64,000 bases of DNA, taken from Spinacia oleracea. Lineage: Eukaryota; Streptophyta; Magnoliopsida; Caryophyllales; Amaranthaceae. The position numbers were made by a program, and so were the translations under genes. Shown piece after piece: positions 11,877 to 25,612 of the stretch (its first letter is position 1; every line of letters begins with the position of its first letter). The stretch covers positions 108,658,141-108,722,140 of the forward strand of contig NC_079487.1 of assembly GCF_020520425.1 (NCBI RefSeq), read 5' to 3'. The notes beneath the pieces are model-generated. The model had not been told where the DNA came from. It did not search any database and was given only the letters and a program-made list of their open reading frames with translations.

Positions 11877-12419
11877 TAGACCTGTCAAAAATCGACCTGA
11901 CCCGAAAATCGATCCGAACCCGATCCAAAAATACTTGGTCTTTGAACAAGATTTTGTGAACCGTAACCCGATTTTATCCGAACCCGAGCAACCCAAAAAG
12001 TAATGGGTCAAAATCCGACCGAACCCGTTTTGGACCTGACCGATTGAAAACCATTATATTTATAGTAATAAATGAGATTATGAGAAAATTTAAACATAAT
12101 AAACATGTTGCTTTTACTATTGTTTTGTGTAATATGATTTTAATTTGAATTATACGCCATTTTATGGTTGAATTTGACTAAATATAAACTTGTGTAGGAA
12201 AATTTGTTAATTTGTACCCATATTTTGCATATTTATCACCTATATTAATCAAAATATAATGTGCGTTTTAAAATTTCTCAACCCGTTGGGTCGACCCGAA
12301 CCCGAAAGTTTTGGGTCTTGAACAAGAATTTGTAAACCCGAACACGAAAGTGATCGACCCGAATCAACCCGAAAATAATTTTTTACAACCCGACCCGACC
12401 GACCCGTTTGACAGGTCTA
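11877..12419. mobile_element. hAT-like MITE A
   Basis: The terminal inverted repeat TAGACCTGTCAAA (left) matches TTTGACAGGTCTA (right). It is flanked by 8-bp near-identical direct repeats GTAACTAC (11869-11876) and GTTACTAC (12420-12427), the hAT target size. Both subterminal regions are rich in GACCCGA motifs, and the middle is AT-rich. No transposase. Confidence 0.75.
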
Positions 12420-12427
12420 GTTACTAC

Positions 12428-13800
12428 TAAGAATTGACAAAACTGAGCCTGACCCGAAATACCGACCCGATTGATCCAATTTGTAACCCGACATTGATCC
12501 GTAACGACGACCCGAAATTAACCCAAAAAATCAAATAGACCCTAAACTGAAACCGACACAACTGAAACCGACACAAAAGTGTTTTGACCTAAAATGACCC
12601 CATTTCCGAATAAACCGAACCGAAGTACCTGAATCGTTCTTCACCCAAAACCTAATTAACCCGAATCGAAAATAACTTGTAAAATTTAACTCAACTCGAA
12701 CCGGTCCGAATCGAAAATCTGTAATCAATCGGAACCGAAGAGTAACTCGAATTTACACATTAGTTTTAAATAAATAAAAAATTTAGCTTTTCATATTATT
12801 ATTATTTAATTTACTATTGTTATTATTTTCTTTTTATTAATTTATACTCTTTTGTGTTATAGAAAAAGTTTTGATATTATTATCATAGTGACCACCAAAT
12901 GTAAAGAGAACTAAATAACCTAATTAAAACTTGAAAGTTTTGATTCAACTCGAAAAACTCCATTTAACCCGAAAACCTGATATTACCTGAAATACCTAGG
13001 GATGTCATTGGGGCGGGACGGATGCGGATGTACATCCCTCCATCCCTATCCTCATCTAAAATTTCCATCCCCATCACCCTTGGAGGGTACAAAATTCATC
13101 CCCATCCCCGCCCCAACGGGTAGAAACTAAAATTCATCCCCGCCCCACCACCCATTTGGGTATCTATCTCTATCTCATCCCCGCCACATATCCGTGCCAA
13201 CACCCACCTAGTTTTTCTTATTTATCAAATATTATAGAAAACGTAACTTCCTAAACAAACTATATTGAAAGTCTCGCCTTAATTAATATTATCACATACT
13301 ACAAACATATCCAAACACATAAAAAAATATCGGCCTAGGGTTGGATCATAGCTCTGTTCAACTTTTTATCTTCTTCAAAATTTTCAATTCACGTAGAAAA
13401 TGATACTTGGGTAGGGTTGGATCCAACACAAAATCCACACCCGTCCCATCACCCATGACGGGTATGATTTTTATATCCATCCCCGCCCCACCCGCCAAAC
13501 GCCCAAACCACCCCCATCCCTGCCTACTTGGGGCGGATGCGGGGCGGGTCTCCTACAAACCCCGTCCCACCGACATCCTTAGAAAAACCCAATTCAATAT
13601 GAATCGATTTGATACAAACCGATCCGATATTGACCTGAAATCCTGACCCGAATAAGACCCGGCCCAATTAGAAAAAAAACCCGAAGTAACACGAAATCCG
13701 AATAGAACCGGCTCATATCCAAAACCGACTCGAAAGAAAAAGAACCCAAAATGACCCTAACCGTATAAACCCGATCCAAAAATCCAAACTACCCGGTCTA
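12428..13800. mobile_element. hAT-like element B, adjacent to A
   Basis: The element begins TAAGAATTGACAAAAC and ends ACCCGGTCTA, with weak terminal inversion but strong GACCCGA/CGAACCC subterminal repeats like element A. The flanks are GTTACTAC (12420-12427) and GTTACTAG (13801-13808). The left flank is also the right duplication of element A, so both used the same target. A third element (12997-13581) is nested inside. There is no real coding frame. Confidence 0.55.
12997..13581. mobile_element. hAT-like MITE C nested in B
   Basis: The termini TAGGGATGTCATTGG and ACCGACATCCTTA are inverted relative to each other. They are flanked by 8-bp near-repeats GAAATACC (12989-12996) and GAAAAACC (13582-13589). 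The interior ends are rich in CCCCATCCCC/GGGCGGG. It disrupts element B and is therefore younger. Confidence 0.65.
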
Positions 13801-13852
13801 GTTACTAGGACGTATATAATTAACATAAACACTAGTTAATCAGAGTAATTAA

Positions 13853-14786
13853 GGGAGTGTTTGGTTGGGATTTTTGGAATGAGATGGAATGGAGTTAGAA
13901 TCCATTCCATCCATATTATTGTTTGTATGAGACATTTTGGCATGGAATTTCATACCTAGGGGTTTCTAACTCCATTCCATCCCCCTAGAATCTCATACCC
14001 ACCTTAATCCCTAAGATTCATAATCCATTCCACCTAAGATACAAACCTAACTCAAAAAAAAAAAAAAAAAAAAAAAAAAATCCACCAACACAACAGGTTG
14101 GCGGCACATCACCACTTTGGATCTAATTAACCACTGTCACCGGCCAGACTTTCCTCTTTCTCCGGCGACTTGGGTGATGACTGTGATTTTAGATCGATGG
14201 AATTTATCCTCCATATTAATGTCGGCAATTGAGTATTCAAAAACTCAATTTGTAAATTAAAACTCTAAGATACAAAGAGAAAATGCAAATGATGAAGGTG
14301 TATTGGTCAATTTTGTTCATAAAAAATGTTGGCGATGATGGGGATATGAATGAGGATTGAGGACAGAGACGAAGAACTGACATGGTTGGAGATTTGGAGG
14401 TGCAAAAACATAAGCATTATATTTTATTAATTTTGATGTATAATGTACAAATCCGTGTAACATAATTCGTTACATAATTCGCTTTTTTAATTCGCGATCC
14501 GCCCAAAATGGGACAAAAATAGGCGAAAAATCAACCATAATTCGCTCTCTTCGGATCGCAATTCGCAGGGGATTAGAGAATGATGTAACACCGGTACAAA
14601 TTAAATTTTTTATGTGGATGTTTAGTATTCCACTCCAAAAATAAACCAAAAATTATGAATAGGATATAGAATCCATTCCAAAAGCAAACCAAACAACTTC
14701 AAACTGGTATGAGAATTTGAACCCATACCCCCTATGATATGAGATTCCATACCATTTCATTCCAATTAAGTGAACCAAACGACCCC
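13853..14786. mobile_element. Tourist-like (PIF/Harbinger) element
   Basis: The termini GGGAGTGTTTGGTT (left) and AACCAAACGACCCC (right) are inverted repeats, and TAA flanks both ends (13850-13852, 14787-14789). Subterminal copies of GGAATGGAG/ATTCCATTCC are also inverted. An A-tract lies at about 14056-14081. No transposase frame is present. Confidence 0.7.
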
Positions 14787-15822
14787 TAAGTAACAAGTGC
14801 ATGTGACGCCATTAAAGGTCCAACGAAAAGGTTTTGTATTGTGGATGAGGTTTTGGTAGAAAATTCCAATAATATACTCGTAGAGTCGTAGTAGTATGAT
14901 AGTCATATTCCATTTTAATGCTCACCAAACAATATTTGACTCTTAACTTGTGTAATTGCAAGGTTTTTAACGTGTGAATGCTTCAAAAAAAGTCCTATAT
15001 TCGAAATATATACTCCTCAAATTAAAGACCTCAGCTCAATCCTCATATGATTGCCGACTTTACAGAAAAGTTAACAATAATTTATTTATTTATTGTGCGC
15101 CTTATACTCTAAAGTAATAACAAAGAATTATCAAGGAATTATTGAATGATACTGATTCTAGAGATTTGCTAGAGTACAAATAATTGCCACTTAATAAGTG
15201 AAGTGGGAGAAACTTTATGTTCAACTTTAGAAATAAAATAACGTGGTGTTATTTGGATTGGTACTAATATAAAACTTAAATTACCAATTATTGATTGTCT
15301 TTGTTGTAAAGATGGTCGTAGGTGGTGTTGAACCCATGTATTATGGGCGTCAATGGTATGTTGGATGTCAAGTCCACTTTTTTATGTGGTGTGGCAACAA
15401 TTTCTAAATGGTGGCTCGTTATGTCAGGTCGTTTCGCACCTTCGTGTCTAAGTCTAATTTCACTTTATTTAACGTGTTTTATTGTGTCGGGTCCTACTTT
15501 TTCCAAAAAAAATTATATTGTGGCCCTATCCCAACCCAATCCATGATTATCTGCTAGGTTCCTGTCGTGCTTTTTTTGTGTTGGGTTGTATCGTGGCACG
15601 AATTTGCTGGGTTGGGCCATCTCGTTCCTTGGGCCGACACGGTCCATTGTCATCCTTACTTCTTCGTAACAGAATGACTTCCCGAGTCATGACGACAAGG
15701 TCATGAATCAAATCTCTTTCGTGGGTTTTGTTCGCGTATATTTTGTACTCCTGTTTATTTACTTGTACTTTTGCTTACTTTTACGCATGTCGATGTACAA
15801 TTTTAATCATTAATATCTTTAG
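14787..15822. other. No gene seen; unassigned
   Basis: There is no convincing coding sequence. The part at 15310-15720 is richer in GC, with short GGGTTGGGCC and GGGCCGACACGG motifs like those of decayed plant LTRs, but neither ends nor target duplications could be found. Confidence 0.3.
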
Positions 15823-16470
15823 CTAGATTTTAACCCGTGCGATGCACGTATTCTACTAAATTGTTAAGTTAAAATAAAAATTATATATATACCAATTGCT
15901 ATATTTATATATTAGATTAATTAGATTAGTTTTTGATTTTAGATTGAATTTCACTTTAGATTTTTTTTTTAATTATTAGAATGTTTGATTTATGATGAAA
16001 TTGTATATGCGTAATATTAATAATAAATTAATAAAAATATCTATGTGGCGCCTAATTATTTATCTATGTGACACTCGATTTTTTTAATTCAAAAATAATT
16101 TCGAAATCTTATTTTTAATTGGCCAAAACCATTAGATTTCCTACGTAGCGCTCTAATATTGGATTAATGTTTGATTTTGGATTGAATTTTATTTTAGATT
16201 AGTGTTTGGTTTTGGATGAATTTTACTTTAGATTTATTTTTTAATTATTAGAGTGTTTGATTTTGGATGAAGTTGTATATATATTAATAATTAATTAATT
16301 AAAATATCTACGCACTTGGCACCTAATTAATTATCTACGTGGCAGTCGGTTTTTTTAATTCAAAAATAAATTAGAAATCTTATTTTCCATTGGCCGAAAC
16401 CATAAGATTTCCTATGTGGGGCTCTATTAATTCGGCAAATATGCCTCCTTTATATATGTACTAGAATTAA
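15823..16470 (-). mobile_element. Helitron-like element with internal duplication
   Basis: The minus-strand 3' end is the hairpin CGTGCGATGCACG (15836-15848) and CTAG at 15823-15826. A likely 5' end is TCTAGTACATATATAAAGG at about 16470, although the flanking base does not fit the usual A. The interior contains two imperfect direct copies of a unit of roughly 300 bp that share TTTTTAATTATTAGA, TATTTAATTCAAAAATAA-like and GATTTCCTA motifs. A third 5' end of the same family lies at 17265-17328, cut off by the element at 17330. Confidence 0.45.
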
Positions 16471-16900
16471 GAACGGTTCAATAACAACGAGAATGCATGG
16501 TTTGTTACTTTTTATAAAGTAAAAGTATATGTATACCTCATCGCATACATCATGTCGGTAATTAGATAGCATGTCGTAGAATATTTCACTTAAAAGACAG
16601 GATTTGAGTCCGTCAATGAGATTGTTTTTTTTTTTGTGGTAATGTTAATGCATTATATAGAGCATGGTAGTTGACTTCTATTAAAATTTATCTCATATTA
16701 TCTTACTAAGTATTTATTTATATATTTAGACTCCTAACAAAATTTATCTCTTATTATCTTTTTACGTACCAGTAGTTGACTCCTTTTAAAATTACTTAGT
16801 ATTTATTTATCTATTAATCTCTCCTTTATCTATTTGGACTCCTAGAAAAATTATCTCTTATTATCTTTTTACCAGTAGTTGACTCCTATTAAATTTACTA

Positions 16901-17182
16901 CTCCCTCCGTATTTATTTAAGAGATACACTTGGTCGGGCACGAGTATTAAGAAAAAAAATTGAATGAAATAAAGTAATAAAACATGTGAGGTTGAGTAGA
17001 TATTTTAATAAGAAAAACAAGTGGGGACCATGTCATTTTAGGGAGTGGGGGTTGAGGTGGGGTGTAGGTATATTATTTAATTAGATGGTGGGGTTGATAG
17101 GTTACTAAAAATGGCAAGTGTATCTCTTAAATAAATACGGCCGGAAAAGGCAAGTGTATCTCTTAAATAAATACAGAGGGAG
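16901..17182. mobile_element. Stowaway-type MITE with duplicated right end
   Basis: Termini CTCCCTCCGTATTTATTTAA and its inverse, about 34 bp with one mismatch, are flanked by TA on both sides. The right terminal motif CAAGTGTATCTCTTAAATAA is present twice in direct orientation near the right end (about 17112 and 17152), separated by CGGCCGGAAAAGG. No coding capacity. Confidence 0.75.
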
Positions 17183-17329
17183 TAAGTGTTTATTTATCTT
17201 TTACCGGATTTTTATTTATCTATTTTTGTTTTAATAAATCTGAAACAAATATTAGTTATATATATTTGATGACATGGAAATCCTACGTGGCGCTCTAAAA
17301 TCTCTCCAAAAATTTCCCCTTATATATAT

Positions 17330-19346
<2,017 letters not shown>

Positions 19347-19649
19347 AGATCACATGGCTATGTTTTATCTTTCATATAAATCATCAATAATAATCACAGT
19401 ATAATGAATAGTGTAAATTAAAAGTCCAAACGTTACAAGTATTAAAAAGTACTCGTATTAGATACTTCGTATGAGTTTGAATAAGGTAAATTTCGTGCCA
19501 AATCACTTTTTTGGCACCATGCTAAAAAGTCGTTTGCGTTGTAGTTTTAGCTAAAGTGCTACTCAAATGACATTTTTGAAAAATGTTGAAAAGTCATTTG
19601 CGTCGTGCTTAAAGAGCGACGCAAATGACTTTTGGGTATTTAAAAGAAT

Positions 19650-22016
19650 GAGCTGTTGATTTTATTTAATCTAAAATACGCAGTTTTCAATACTATAAAA
19701 ACAAAAACTGCACAAATAATGACTGTCAATTTAAACAAAAATTCCAGAATGAAAAAAGTTACAAAAATTACCAAGAGAACAAAAGTATGGCACGAAAAGA
19801 TATACCGGAGCACCAATTTCTAGACCTTACGGTTACAATACTCAATATGGAAAATTCATGCAAAGACCCATCCCACAAAAGAAAGTGTTAGTGGAAGCTA
19901 AGTCTATTAAAATATTTCAAGCAAACAAAATAATAGCCTAAATCTTCTGTCAGTATAATTTAATTTAAGATTACAATTTAATTTAAGATTACAATTAATT
20001 TAGGATTACAATTTAATTTAAGATTACAATTAATTTAAGATTACAGGCTCATAGATGGTGACAAGGTGGGAAGTAGTTTGCCTCTTCTTATGAAGCTTTG
20101 AGAGCAGCTAGACATTAAACACGAAGCAACTTCAAATCTGTTTGTGGCAAGGAAAATAAATAGTATTTGTTTCAGTATATCAACCAAGGTACTAATCAAA
20201 TAACCAATGACTTTAGTGGGATTTAAGTAAAACTGTTAATGGATTATCAAGTTCTTTTGGGAAACTTACTTCCTGCCAAGTTCTTATGCAGCTTTCTCTG
20301 TTGAGCATAAACTTAAAAATACATTGTTGTAAGGCCTGCAGAAATTTGACTAATGTTTCCTAGAAGACAAAAATGAAATCAAATGCCTTAACCATTTCAA
20401 GCACTGAAAGCACCATTACCCGTCCCCAAATTAATGGCATCGCAACCTAAAGAATGGATGAAACATGATCTTTAGGGACTAATTCAGAAATGTCTCACTT
20501 AAATTAAAACATATTTCACATTATATAGACTGAGGAATGAATTAAGTGACCTATATTCTTTGCAATAAACAACTTCCTCAAAGCAGCAAGCAACAATGAT
20601 CTGAAAGACATCTACAAATTTTTAATACACTATGACTGTAACACCTTAACCACTACAACAACACTGTTAAATAGAGCATCTAATCCACCTTTACAAAGGA
20701 AATAACAACAACTGAAAAGAACAATCTATCTTGATTTCAAGTAGGTTGTGAATTAAACTTCTAATAATTATACAACATGTTATATACTTGTTCACATTAA
20801 AACTAATCCTAGAACTACATCAGTAATTCCTAAACATGGAGTTTACTTTTACATGAAATTAAAACAATGAAATCGTTAGGAGGCACGTCGTTTCGAATGT
20901 GCACTACAAATATGGTTTACAGAAAGAAATTTTTTGGTGCTTTTATACACCATAAAGATACATACAAAGGGACAGGGCAGGGAAGGTGGGTGTATTGTTG
21001 TGTTTTTTGGTAAGGACACGTTGAAATACAGTCATATACTATGTTAGTCAGACTAGGATACCGGGAACGTACAACAATATACGAAACATTCACTCATGAG
21101 CGAGGAAAACAATCAGATGGGAGGGACAACAGTTGTTCACCGACAACATAATCAACACCAACATCATCCTCACGATCAGACTGCATGAGGGATTGGAGGA
21201 CTTCCAATATGGCATCAGACTTACACTTCTAATGAGCTTCTCGATGCTTTTATACAATCTAATACCACCTCGTATTCTTCTTTTCTCAAGGTATTAGATA
21301 CCCTTTGGTTTGTTTACCTTAACAGTACTAATAAGTAGTTATCTAAGGGGAATTTCATATGAAATAGATCGAAACCTTAGTTATGAAAGCTAGTGTAGTG
21401 CTAATTGAACTGATATGAAATGGGTGGGGTACCTGCTGGTGTAGGAGTAGCAATATCTGATATGGTTACAGGACAACAAGAATAAGTGATATTTGCAACC
21501 TTAGGATGATGAGTAATAGGAGGCGGAGTTGTGGAATTTTATGCATCAAATTTTGACCATAAAATTCCACAACTCAATATGCAATGATGCAACTCGACAA
21601 TAGCATGTTAAACGTACTCATCATAGTTTCTAACTTTAAGGGATCACTCTGCACAAGCATGAAATGAAATTAAGACTGTCTGATGCATCACTATATCTTT
21701 ACACCATTTTCTGCAGCAAAGCTTCTGAAAAAAGAAAGAGAACAATGGTAATGACCAAAGTGGATACAGTTTACAAACAACTGCTTCCTATAGAAGCAAC
21801 CTACATTCAAAACGGATGTATAAGTTACAATTTCTCTGCAAGACATGACATGACAAATATTGACTTACTTGATGCCGCTGAAATTAAAAAGGATGCATGA
21901 ACTCAGTTCCACGGATATTACATAATGAGAGCAATTTAAGCTTTAACACAATTGTCGTAAGATATTGAAGCAGACCAAATAGTTGTGAGAAGAATAAAAT
22001 GGATTATTAATCTATG
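19650..22016. other. Interior of CACTA-like element, no clear gene
   Basis: The sequence is AT-rich. On the minus strand about 43 codons stay open at 21121-21250 (KSDAILEVLQSLMQSDRED and onward) with protein-like composition, but I do not recognise a family and no flanking exon could be joined. A perfect hairpin lies at 21526-21575. Five near-copies of AATTTAAGATTACA stand in tandem at 19958-20045. Confidence 0.35.
21526..21575. repeat. Perfect 18-bp inverted repeat
   Basis: The arms GAGTTGTGGAATTTTATG (21526-21543) and CATAAAATTCCACAACTC (21558-21575) are exact reverse complements with a 14-base loop. No T-run or gene end next to it suggests a terminator. Confidence 0.85.
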
Positions 22017-24325
22017 TGTAACACCCTTCATTTCTAAAATATTAATTAATTATTACTAATTATTTTTAGCGTAAAAAAATGCCAAATTTATTTATTTATT
22101 TATTTATTTATTTTACACCTAATATTATTAGTAGTGTGGTTTTATGAACCATCTTTTACATAATAAGTATGTATTTTTGTAAATTGATTTCTGAAAACTA
22201 ATCTTTAATACTAGTATAACTAAGACGTGAGTAACTAAGTCACAATTCAATCCTCTTTTACAATTCTAAAATCAGAAAATTGGGCAAAGTAACTGAAATT
22301 ACAATTGTGCCCCTAAGTCAACCAATAAAAGATCAAAGTCAACTCCTCCTTCTTCCCTTCTATGTCGTGTAAGCAGCTCAATGAGAGCATGAAAATACTT
22401 CACAAGTGTCACTTAGAAAACAATATTACTCATCATTCCATGCTTACTAAGCAAATTCAAGAGTACCCAGTTTTTCTTTTTACAATTTCCTACTCCATTT
22501 TCTTAATTCCCATGGTATTAAAGGAATTCTAAAACCACTAAAATGAATTCATTGCTTACGTTTTTATGCTATTCCAATACCCTATAAATACCCATTGAAG
22601 CTGATCATACTCCTCACTCCATCAAGCGTCATTTGAGTCATTTCCCAGCAAATTAAACCAAGTAAAAGTATCCCCTTTAAACCCCACATTCCTCTTTGTT
22701 TCTACGCACCACCACCGCAACCACCGTAACACCGCCTCCTCTGCAACCTACTTCCACCACATGAATGACTTGCTCCCACTCTCGATCACCATGTACGACC
22801 ACTAACCTCCGATATCAAGCTTTAATTATAGCATTCCGTTGTTGAACCCGAAACCCGAACTCGCTCCTCCCATCTCTTCTGGAGTACGAACCACCGCACC
22901 ACCACCAAACGCTGCTACACGGACCATCGCCGTTCTGCCTCCCTTACTTCTGACCACATGACCTCCACCTTAGAACTACCTTTGTACCGCCTCTCGCAAG
23001 TCCTAATTCCTAAACTACCTCCCTCATTTTTCTGTTCGTGGTGGTTAGAAAAGACCAACGTTGGTCTCTGGATTCTCCAACTTGCCAAATTTGGAAACAT
23101 GTGCACCTAAATCCTAAAAAGTCAACTCTTGTGGGCCTTACTAACTAATAAGACATAATGTGTAAGTGTATTTCATTTTGTTTCATTTATTTTACGTAAT
23201 GTTTTATCAAAATGAATTTAAACTAGTTGAAATATAATGGTATCTATAATTATTAGTTAACAATTTTACATTCTAAATTACAAGTATAAATGGTATTCGG
23301 AGCTCGGAAGAACGGTCCATCAAACGGGAAGTATAAAACTACGGTTGAGGTAACATCTATTGCTAACACCCATAATCCCCTTATGAAATGTGTTTTATGA
23401 GATTATGAAATATGTTTATAATGATATGTTTTTATAGGATTGTGGGATATGAAATATGTTTATAAGTGTGTTTTATGAATGATGATATTTAAATGTGTTT
23501 GTGAATGATTTTATAAGAATGATGTTTATGAGTTACGAATAAGATACGAAACATGATAAATAAAAGTGTAACCGGTTCTGGCAGTTAGTGGGGTTACTAT
23601 TTTTAGGTCGTGCACGTACCGCCGTACCGCGGGACACCCAACAAGGGAGAGTGCTCCTTGAGGGTTACCGCAAGCTAAAAAAAAGAGAAACTAATTAGGT
23701 ACGGGCGTATGTCCAACAAGGGAGAGTGCTGCTTGAGGACTATCGCAAGGTGGGAGACGTCCCGCAAGGCTAACTTGTCAGTTACCAAGTAAAATGAAGA
23801 TTTTATGAAAGATAATGGAAACTATTAAAGTTTCAAGTTATAAATGAGATTTTATTATGCTTTTATGAAAGTGATTTGCTATATTCTATTCTCCCTGTTT
23901 GCAAAGTAAATAAAATTAATTGAAATGAATTTACGTTGTTAGGGTAGTATGTTACTGGGCCTCGGCTCACGATGTTGCTTTTGTTTTAGGCACAAAGAAG
24001 ATCATGGGATGCCTTAGAGTGAGGATGCAACCATCAAATTCACGATCGTTGTTTAGTAAAGATAACTATGTCTCACTAGTAATAATGGATGTATTAATTA
24101 AACTCTAATTTAATTGCAAGAAATGAGTTAGACTTTTATATTAATATTTAATCAATGTTAGGAGTATGTATTATTAAAGTTTATTTAGTAATTTAAGAAG
24201 TGTTTTGTCGCCTTGTATTCCCGCGAGGGAGATATGGCATGTGACGCTCCGACTAAATTAGGGTTTCCGCGGCTAATTAAACATAATTAACCTAATTAAT
24301 GGTGTTTAGAAGTAGGGGCGTTACA
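22017..24325 (+). mobile_element. Solo LTR, 2.3 kb, Ty3/gypsy type
   Basis: It begins TGTAACACCC, ends GGGGCGTTACA, and is flanked by a perfect 5-bp target duplication CTATG (22012-22016 and 24326-24330). A TATA box lies at 22583-22590 and a CT/AC-rich leader follows. There is no coding sequence, and no second LTR or internal region. This is the product of LTR-LTR recombination. The style resembles chromovirus LTRs, which is an inference. Confidence 0.85.
22583..22590 (+). promoter_or_regulatory. TATA box of solo LTR
   Basis: TATAAATA, followed within about 30-40 bases by CATACTCCTCACTCCATC, a typical start region. It lies about 570 bp into the LTR. Confidence 0.55.
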
Positions 24326-24669
24326 CTATGTTACAGAAGATGTTCTATTTATTTGATTTAAGGTGCAGAAAATAAGATGTTCATGGATCATATGTCCCTC
24401 CTCCATAGGATTCTCAAAACAAAATAAATGAACCAACAAAACATCTTGTTGAACATGAACAAATAACAATCATTAGTCATACTTGTTTTGCGGCAATAGA
24501 AAAATCTCTAAACTTTAATTTTCCTAGCAATCATTACAATATTCTTTAAACATTGTGAAAAGGGAATTTTGTCAACTAAGATCAAGAATCAAATGTTTAA
24601 AGAATTTACCTCCTTGTATTGTAGTATTAACTTATGATGAATCACTTTGTCTATCATACATATTTTCTA

Positions 24670-25612
24670 AATATTCAGCCAAGCAAAAGGTACCAAGATG
24701 TTGTAAGGTTCACCTCGTTTATGGAGAAGGAAACATTCAAATCTTCCTAAGGCAACTTTGTCAAAAGTATCTTCTTCGGCCTGCAAATTCAATAACCCAC
24801 AAGTGATTAGACCAACATATATATATGTAAACCATGTTATTCTTGACAATTAGAAATCATTTGTCCATCTTTTTCTTAAAAGCAGCCAAAAAAGCAGCAA
24901 CAATGTGACTAATCCCAAGAAGAAAAATTACTTTCAATAATACTACGTAATTCATCTATCATTTTTTACCACCACTAAGACACTGGGCATAAAACTAAGA
25001 AACAGCTTTAGGCAAAAGATATGCAAGATAGACACTAGATAGTTCACAGGACCGATGATGTCAAAAAATGTATGAGACTAGTTTCATCCACATAAGTCTA
25101 GATTAAGGTTCTACTTGTTACAAAAAAATGTCAATTAAACTATACAACTTCAAGCTAATTAACATTTGCAAGCCAAAATTTATAGAACAAACAACAAAAA
25201 TTCAAAGAGTGAGTATAAGATTGTCTCATAACTTGAAACCCTAACAAACAACAGATATCTGAAATCAAAATCCTAAATTAAAAATTAAAAAACTCGCAAA
25301 CAAAATACTCAAATTTACAAACTAACCAACACGATCAAACCCTAGAATTCTAATAAAAACAACATAAAGAAGCGCAAAACTAATTAAACATGGAAAATAA
25401 GGTAGGAGAATACCTCGGCAGGAAGGTAAAATGGACGGCGGCAGAGTAAACGAGATCTCCAACACCAACACGTTCAACGTATTACTCAGCATCTCAGCGT
25501 TTAAAAATCAAACAATAATACCCAACAGAAACTACAAACCAACCTTAATGCTTTGAGATGTAGCCTTCTTCGCCGCGTCGTGACCTAAAGTTTTGCCAGT
25601 TCTTGCCATTTC
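24670..25612 (-). pseudogene. Decayed histone H2A gene
   Basis: From the ATG at 25612 the minus strand reads MARTGKTLGHDAAKKATSQS then IKVGL, matching the tail and start of the core of plant H2A (GKTLG, AAKKAT, AGL). A stop follows where Q of the AGLQF motif belongs, and further on the frame matches RFLNAE and, after a shift, ERVGVGDLVYSAAV against the ERVGAGAPVYL motif. This runs to a donor PAE|GT at about 25421, where plant H2A genes may carry an intron. A last-exon remnant lies at about 24670-24790 (EEDTFDK..ALG, then a PYNI segment). At least two stops, one frameshift and the loss of most of the middle of exon 2 make it non-functional. Likely captured by the surrounding CACTA-like element. 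The first exon is convincing, the last exon less so. Confidence 0.65.
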
